64,000 bases of DNA from Antilocapra americana (taxonomy: Eukaryota; Chordata; Mammalia; Artiodactyla; Antilocapridae): contig ML661900.1 in the NCBI GenBank assembly GCA_007570785.1, forward strand, positions 5,104,864 to 5,168,863. Direction: 5' to 3'. A model generated the notes under the pieces. It saw only the letters and a list, made by a program, of their open reading frames with translations. It was not told where the DNA came from and did no database searches. The position numbers and the translations under genes are program-made. Shown piece after piece: positions 57,980-64,000 of this stretch (within the stretch, counting starts at the first letter, position 1; every line of letters begins with the position of its first letter).

Positions 57980-58371
57980 GAAGGACTGAGAGATTCTCAT
58001 ACTAAGTAAGTCAGAAAGAGAAAGATAAATATCATGTGATATCACTTACATGTGGAATCTAAAATATGACATGAATGAACCTATCTACAAAACAGACTCA
58101 CAGACATAGAGAACAGACTTGTGGTTGCCAAGGGGGAAGGGGGTGGGAGAGGGATGGACTGGGAGTTTGGGGTTAGTAGATGCAAGCTATTACATTTAGA
58201 GTAGGAAACAACAAGGTCCTACTGTACAACACAGAGAACTATATTCAATCTCCTGGGATAAATCATAGTGGAAAAGAATACGTTAAATATGTGTGTATAA
58301 CTGGTTCACTTTGCACAGCAGAAATAAGCACAACATTGTAAACCAACTTTACCTCAGTTGAAAAAAATAAA

Positions 58372-58496
58372 GGGGGGCGGATTCCCTGAGGGTCCAGTGG
58401 TTAGGACTCCATGCTTTTACTGCCAAAGGCTGGGCTTTGATCCCTGGTAGGGAAACTAAGATCCCTAAAGTCACGTGATGCAGCCAAAAAAAAGAG
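58372..58496 (+). repeat. CHR-type SINE inserted at the L1 3' end
   Basis: Sense: GATTCCCTGAGGGTCCAGTG, GGCTGGGCTTTGATCCCTGG, GATGCAGCC then oligo-A. It sits directly on the A-rich tail of the L1, a usual target for such SINEs. Confidence 0.88.
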
Positions 58497-59249
58497 TGAA
58501 AGAATGAGTGCCTCTTCAATATTTCTGCTGTGGGCACTTTTGGGCCTTGCTTTAGTCCCAGCCTAATTCTTGGGAGAAGAATTGAGGGATCTAGTTGTCC
58601 TGCAGGCAGGCATGGAGGAGCAGAGCTCCTGCCAGCCAAAACCCAGGAGTTCCAGGCTGGCTCCAAAAGGAGAGAGGAGCCACCAGGCAAACACAGGCAA
58701 AATGTTATGCAAATCAGCCTTCGGGAGGTTTGCATGGGGTTGAGGGTGGGAGGTCGAGGGAAGGAGAACCGGTATCCAGACTGTAGGAAGGACACATGGG
58801 TGGCTGCTCCACCCGTTGCACAAGGAGAAGTCCCAAATCACTGCAAACTCCCAACAGACCAGGACTTGATAAAGCACAACTAACTGAGATAGTTGGTTGC
58901 CACATTAGGTCTATTCCAGTAAATGGAAAAGGCACCTTAATATATGTCATCTACCCAGTGAAGGCAGGTGTGGCGACAGGTGTTGTGGGGAGGAGCAGAG
59001 TGGGGCAAAGCAGGCAGAACACACAGACTCTTCACAGAGACTGACTCTGCTTACTGTACCATCACTCCAAGTGCCCCAACCAGGCCCTATTCGGGCCAAC
59101 CCAGGCCCCTATTCCAAGAAGTTCTCCACTGAAACAATCTCCTGCCTCGGGTTCACACTGTAGCTAGGCAGGACCCTGCAGGGCCTTCCCAAGACAGACC
59201 TCATTCCAAAACCCTCTGCTGTAGCTCCTCTCTGAAGTATCCAGATAAC
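58497..59249. other. Intergenic sequence
   Basis: Unique sequence without recognised feature. Confidence 0.4.
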
Positions 59250-59611
59250 AGTATCTCATGCGTATTTCCTTAGTTTTTCAGATGCTAAAACCCACCACCA
59301 AATGGAAGAAATTAACTATTTAATGATCCAGAGCATGGAGTCCCCAGACCTACTGGCACCTGATTAACACTGATAACGTTAATCACTGTTACCTCAACAT
59401 CAACCAGAGAATTGTGCAGGAGCTGAGTACATACCCTGTAGGCTTCTCACTCACCTGGCCATCAAAAATGCATCGCTGAAACCCTTTGGGGAGTTCTGGG
59501 GGGTTTTGGGCACAGACCACCATTTTTCCTTGCATGGCTTTGCAACAAACCTTTCTCTGCTTCAAACTTCGATGTTTCAGTTCAGCTTATTTGACCTTAC
59601 TGTGTTGGGCA
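59250..59611 (+). mobile_element. Probable ERV LTR, sense
   Basis: The right part reads like an R-U5: AACCCTTTGGGGAGTTCTGG, GCAACAAACCTTTCTCTGCT (a decayed AATAAA) and TTCGATGTTTCAGTTCAGC, ending GTTGGGCA. The left limit is not resolved, and no target duplication was established. Confidence 0.55.
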
Positions 59612-60370
59612 CACAAACTTGTGCTCAGTAACAACCCCATCACTGGCTTAGCCTGTGGGATAGTGGGGGACAGCACTGGGAGAAGATGAAGACGAAGAGC
59701 TGTGCTAGCCTCTTTGTTTCCCTGACCTAAAGTGCTGGCCAGTAATGTCAGCACAAGTGGGAGAGGCATGCTGGCTCCCTGAACCTCACTCCCCATGGGG
59801 ACCCCTCCTAGACTTACCCTCCTCTCACTCCTCAGGATTTACTGCATCCCAGGAAAGAGGGGCCCCGCTGGGTATGGCTCGGGAGCTCTAGAGCAGTTCT
59901 GCTGATTGCTCTTACTGTCCTGCCGCCTCCATCAGACCATGTCGTTCCAATTAGATGTGACATCATGGATGTCTCTCTACTCATTAACATCCCTCTCAGA
60001 GCAGCCCTGGGAGAGCAAGACTGTATCTGCCATGGATCCCCCTTAGGTTGAACCCTCTTCCCCTGCCTGGGGACCCCACAGAGGACCTTGTGAAGATACC
60101 CTACACACACTCTCTCCTTAGTCAAAGCCTTGTTCCCCAGTTATCGAGACATCTTTGGGGCAAGAAGAGGATAGAGTTACAGAGAAGCAGCCCAGTGACC
60201 CAGAAACCACCAGTCATGTAGGGACCTGTGCACTGAGTGCAAGTCTTCCTCCCAGAGAAGCTGTATTTATTGCAAAAAGAAAACAAACAAACAAACAGAA
60301 TTTTACTTGCTAAGCATGCGCAAAGTCCACACAACGCTGGAGCTGATCTTGTTGTACAGGGCATGGAAAG
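59612..60370. other. Intergenic sequence
   Basis: Unique sequence; an (AAAC)n run lies at 60280-60298. No gene recognised. Confidence 0.4.
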
Positions 60371-60565
60371 CAGGCTCTTCAGTAATTGGCTGGCTTTCAG
60401 CAGCCTGGCTATTTGTACATTGGCTGACTTTCAACATTAAAGCTTAGGAATTGGTTGTCTTTCAGAAGTGGGACTTCTGGGGAATAAGGCTGTTACTGAT
60501 TGGCTGGTTCTCAGAAGCCTTGTCCCTGGAACGAGGCCGCCACTGATTGGCTGGCCCTGAGGGTG
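60371..60565 (+). promoter_or_regulatory. Array of five ATTGG (inverted CCAAT) boxes
   Basis: ATTGG occurs at 60385, 60419, 60450, 60499 and 60546, mostly as ATTGGCTGG or ATTGGCTGA followed by a TTTCAG/TCTCAG-like run. Spacings are 34, 31, 49 and 47 bp. Such decayed tandem units are usual in retroviral U3 enhancers and could bind NF-Y. No LTR ends have been located around it. Confidence 0.45.
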
Positions 60566-61008
60566 CTGACGTAAGACTGTCTGTGGTTACTTCCCCCAGG
60601 TTTAAAATGAACCTGTTCGTGGCTAAGAGCTTGGCCCCAGAAGTCTTTTCCTTTCTTGAATTTAGATAATGGAGAGTTTTTTCACCTTCCCTATACACCT
60701 GACTTCTTTCCTCTCTGTTCAGCTGAGCACTGATGATCTATGCCCCAACTTTGTCCAGAAGTTATTCTACCCGGGCCTGGTCATTCATTCCTTCAACACT
60801 TCTGCCCACAATGGGGACCAGAGCTCTAGAAAATAGACTATCCCTGACTCCTGGAGCTGGATGCACCCTCCTGAGACCAGAGCTGGGCACCCAGCAGGTG
60901 TTTCAATATTTGTTGAGGGGAGGCATGGCCGGGGTCTATCTCCCACACTTCTGGGGCAGAGGAGACCTTGTGGCTCCATTTTTGGGCTCCACTAGAGACT
61001 AATTCAGG
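60566..61008. other. Intergenic sequence
   Basis: Unique sequence without recognised feature. Confidence 0.4.
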
Positions 61009-61215
61009 GCTTCCCAGGTGGCGCTAGTGGTAAAGAACCCGTCTTCCAAAACAGAAGACATAAGAGACACAGGTTTGACCTCTGGATGGGGAAGATCCCC
61101 TGGAGGGGGCATGACAACCCACTCCAGTATTCTTGCTTGGAGAATTCCATGGGAAGAAGAGCCTGATGGGCTACGGTCCATAGGGTTTCACAGAGTCAGA
61201 CATGACTGAAGCGAC
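61009..61215 (+). repeat. Bov-tA/BOV-A2-type SINE
   Basis: Sense: GGGCTTCCCAGGTGGCGCTA through CAGAGTCAGACATGACTGAA. Confidence 0.93.
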
Positions 61216-61556
61216 ATAGCATGCATGTATGCAGAGACTGATCAGATGGAGCCCAGAGCAGCTGGCTGAGAACTCAGCTACCGGAGGATAGAGAAGCCCT
61301 GGGGAAGTTGGGAAAGTTTAGAGAACAGCACAGCACTGCCGGTTGTAGGCTCAAATAACCACTGGCTTGGGCATTAGTCCCAGAGCAAGGAGAGGACTGC
61401 CTTTAAAGACAGCAAAAGCCCAGAAGGTGCATCTGTGAAGTCTCCATCCAGTGCAGGGAGCCAGGTGGGCACCAATGGCTTCTTTCCATCATACTATTTA
61501 TAGACTCTGTCTTGTTCCAAAGAAGACTGGGTTCTAAGCATTAAAAACATTGGAAT
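61216..61556. other. Intergenic sequence
   Basis: Unique, no feature recognised. Confidence 0.4.
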
Positions 61557-61676
61557 CAGGACTTCCCTGGTGGTCCAGTGGTTAAGACTCTGCGCTTCCA
61601 TTGCAGGAGGTGTGGGTTCCATCCCTGGTGGAGGAACTAGGATCCCACATGCCACTTGCGCAGTCAGAAAAAAAAC
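61557..61676 (+). repeat. CHR-type cetartiodactyl SINE
   Basis: Sense: GGACTTCCCTGGTGGTCCAG, GTGGGTTCCATCCCTGGTGG, then CAGTCAG and oligo-A. Confidence 0.9.
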
Positions 61677-62985
61677 AACTTTGGGATCTGTCCGTCTTCC
61701 TCACTAGACATGCCCTGCATAAGTGGGTGAATGAATGAATGAAAGGCTGTAAGGGGGATTTCATGGAGGATTTGGAAGAACTGGTATGAGCCATACCCTT
61801 CTTTTCTTTGCTCCTGTGAAATCTAGCCTCAGCACATGCCACTCCCCCTGGTCACAGCTCACCAGTTCCTCACATCTGGGTCATCATACACTGGGTCCAT
61901 CATGACCCAGCAGGGCCCTACTCCTCCTTGGGTGGTATTTTTATCTTCACTCTGACCCAACACCTCCTAGCCCTGGAGAGGTATGGGTGTTCTAATGTTC
62001 TGGATTAGTTGGTCTTAACTCCTCTATAAAATGGCAGAGTACCTTTGGGGGGAAAAATACATTAATTTGGGTCCTAGGTCAGAAAAACAAATTTCTGTTT
62101 GGCTTTGATCTGGGTTGGTTTTGGCCTTTGGCCACTGGTCAGGAGAGCAAGAGGGCGGGGAAGATTGTCTTGGCCCCAAAGCAAGAGAAGTGTGTTGAAG
62201 CCCAGCTCTGGCCAGAATCACATAAGGAACAGGGCCAGTCCTTTGCTGGACTGTTTATGTCAACACACATTTACTGAGCACCTGCCGTGTACTAACTACG
62301 GTGCGGGGCCCATGTAGACTCTGTCCCAGACCTCAGGGGTTTCAGAGACTTGTGAGGAGACAAATAAGCTAGTAGGGCTTTCAGGGGAGAGTGATCAGGG
62401 AGTGAGCCGAGCAGCTGTCTGAGGCCTCAGATTCAGCTTAGAGTGAGAGATGACATTAGCAAGGTGTCATGGAAGCGGGATGGGCTACATAATTTGTATG
62501 GCCTCTTGCAGAATGAAAACTCAAGGCTGTTGGCTCAGATTTTGAGATAGCAAAGGCAGAGCATGAAACCAAGCACTGGGCCCTTCTCAGCACAAAGCCT
62601 GTGACCACACAGATCTCACACCCACAGAGCAGGCTTTGCTTAGAGAAGGAGACGGCTGGGCTGTGTCTGCAGTGTGAGTGTGGGCGTTGTGGGGAGGGGA
62701 TGGGGGTTCAGGGCCAGCGAAGGTGCTATTCAGGCCCTGAGACAGCCATGTGCGTGCAAGGACCTGGCAGCTCTGTGGAATTCCCAGAGCCTCATTTCCT
62801 TAGATCTGAGTCTCAATACCTATCCAGGAGCTGATGCAACCCAGACAAGGTTTTCACAGGCCTCAGAGATCACGTCAGGCTGCCAGGCATCCTTTCTGTC
62901 AGAAGGTAGGTCTGGGAATACAGGGCCATCATCATTTTAATATAACTTTATAGCCTTCCTACTCATTGGGAGTTGGGTTTATTGT
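61677..62985. other. Intergenic sequence
   Basis: Unique sequence with a short GAATGAAT run at 61730-61743. A stretch with ACATTTACTGAGCACCTGCC (62268-62287) could be an old MIR/L2 piece. No gene recognised. Confidence 0.4.
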
Positions 62986-63107
62986 TTGTTTTGTTTTTTG
63001 GCTGCACTGTGCAGCTTGTGGGATCCTAGTTCCCTGACCAGGGATTGAACCCAGGCCTTCAGTAGTGAAAACACAGATCCCAACCACCAGACCACCAGGG
63101 AATTTGC
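62986..63107 (-). repeat. CHR-type cetartiodactyl SINE
   Basis: Reverse: oligo-T, GGCTGCACTGTGCAGCTTGT, TTCCCTGACCAGGGATTGAA, AACCACCAGACCACCAGGGA. Confidence 0.9.
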
Positions 63108-64000
63108 CTCATTGGGAGTTAAATGAGTTTTATTTCTTAAGAAATAAAAGAAGCTGCTTTCTGTAATGTATTTGGCAAATAAATAAACAATACAAAAGTA
63201 AAGTGAGAAGCCTACATTGTTTTTTTTTTTTTTTAAGTGGTTGCTCTGTGAACTCCCCAAATTTAGGTTCCATGAGGCTCACCCTCATGATGTCATATGT
63301 CCCTGGAGAAGCCATAGGTGACACCCAGCCAGCCTTGTTGAGTGCCCAGGTGGGCGAGGGGCACACAAGTTCCAGGAGTTGGGACTCAGGAAGGACTGAC
63401 TGGAAGGGAAAGCTCCTGCCCCTCCAGCTCTCTAGTCTCTGCAGGGTGAGGCACCCAGGAGCTGCTGAGGGCAGCTTTGAAACCCAGCAGGGAGATAACA
63501 GGAGACAGAGCAACCAAAGCTTCCCCTGATAACCCACCAGGAAGCCAACACAGAACAAAACACAGTGATAAGGGGGCAGACTGCCTTTCTCAAGGCCAGA
63601 TGGTTTGAAAAGACACTCCTTGGGGTGAACATCGGGTTTACAGACTGGGCAGCTGATAAAGAGATCCCTTGGTGGAGAGCTAAAGAGATAAATGAGTCTC
63701 CGCCAGCTGGTTTGGTGACCTCCAAAAGGACTGGGCTCCTGGATGGATGGCAGCTGGACGCCTCCAGCCCTCTGACTTCCAGCATCATCTCCCCCACGGT
63801 CAAGGCTGGGTTCTCCTATTTCAGGCTTCCTGGGCCTCCTCATTTAGTCTAAAGTGGGTACAGTTTTGTTTGGCTTTTAAATAAAGGTAGGTAGACTATC
63901 TGTCTAAGAATTGCCCAATCAAGTGTCTTTGAGCCAGTGAGGGCCTTGGGAGCCTTGTCGTTTGACAAAGGCTACCATCTGACCTTGGCGGCTGCTGGGG
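63108..64000. other. Intergenic sequence to the window end
   Basis: A run of about 16 T lies at 63219-63234. Nothing else is recognised. Open frames across this part include SINE sequence and lack any domain. Confidence 0.4.

Larger units (their letters stand above)
56185..58371 (+). mobile_element. Old L1 LINE 3' part, sense, broken by two antisense LTRs
   Basis: Sense L1 ORF2-end text occurs in three blocks: 56185-56726 (ATAATTGCAGATGATGCAAC, GGTGTGGAGAAAAGGGAACC, CAGCCACTATGGAAAACAG), 57254-57495 (CAGTCTCACTCCTGGGAATA, TGGAATATTACTCAGCCATA) and 57984-58371 (GAGATTCTCATACTAAGTAA, 3' UTR, ending AAAAAAATAAAG). The blocks join correctly once the two inserts are removed. The reading frame is degraded. 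Confidence 0.87.

Noticed and set aside
1..64000. CRISPR arrays, bacterial operons, phage or plasmid systems
   Set aside because: No regularly spaced repeats of that type and no prokaryotic gene structure; the whole window is ruminant nuclear DNA.

Overview
The window is mammalian nuclear DNA from a bovid ruminant such as cattle, sheep or goat. The evidence is the repeat content: many tRNA-Glu-derived Bov-tA/BOV-A2 SINEs, several BovB (RTE-type) LINE fragments, CHR-type cetartiodactyl SINEs, old L1 and MIR pieces, and solo endogenous-retrovirus LTRs. There is no bacterial operon, CRISPR array or plasmid feature. The species cannot be fixed from the sequence alone.

One protein-coding gene is recognised with confidence. 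It is the orthologue of human C15orf39, on the minus strand from about 19.05 kb down to about 9.42 kb. A CpG-island promoter and a non-coding first exon (donor at 18905/18904) are followed by a 3.4-kb intron, one very large coding exon (15493-12686), a 1.9-kb intron and a last exon with the C terminus (10821-10454) and a 3' UTR of about 1 kb. Splicing at these sites gives an intact frame of 1041 codons. The product is a proline/alanine-rich protein of unknown function with a conserved C-terminal block of about 160 residues.

Layout: 0-8 kb is GC-rich non-genic sequence with a probable ERV LTR, three SINEs, a tRNA-Ile relic and a possible minus-strand TATA promoter near 5.4 kb. 8.03-9.37 kb is a complete class II solo LTR with a perfect 6-bp target-site duplication, lying just beyond the gene's poly(A) site. 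9.4-19.3 kb is C15orf39 and its promoter. 19.3-36.7 kb is mostly unique sequence with scattered SINEs, MIRs and LTRs, plus a BovB copy nested in an LTR (27.3-29.0 kb). 36.8-37.7 kb is a second CpG-rich island with no recognisable gene. 41-61 kb is dense in nested retroelements: inverted SINE pairs, BovB, an antisense L1, and a sense L1 broken by two antisense solo LTRs. 61-64 kb is unique sequence with a few SINEs.

I found no new gene system. The observations most worth checking are the nested insertions, which give a relative order of retroelement activity, the orphan CpG island, the array of five ATTGG boxes near 60.4 kb, the candidate promoter near 5.4 kb, and a CtBP-type ALDLS motif in C15orf39. 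Repeat family names are from memory and no library search was run.
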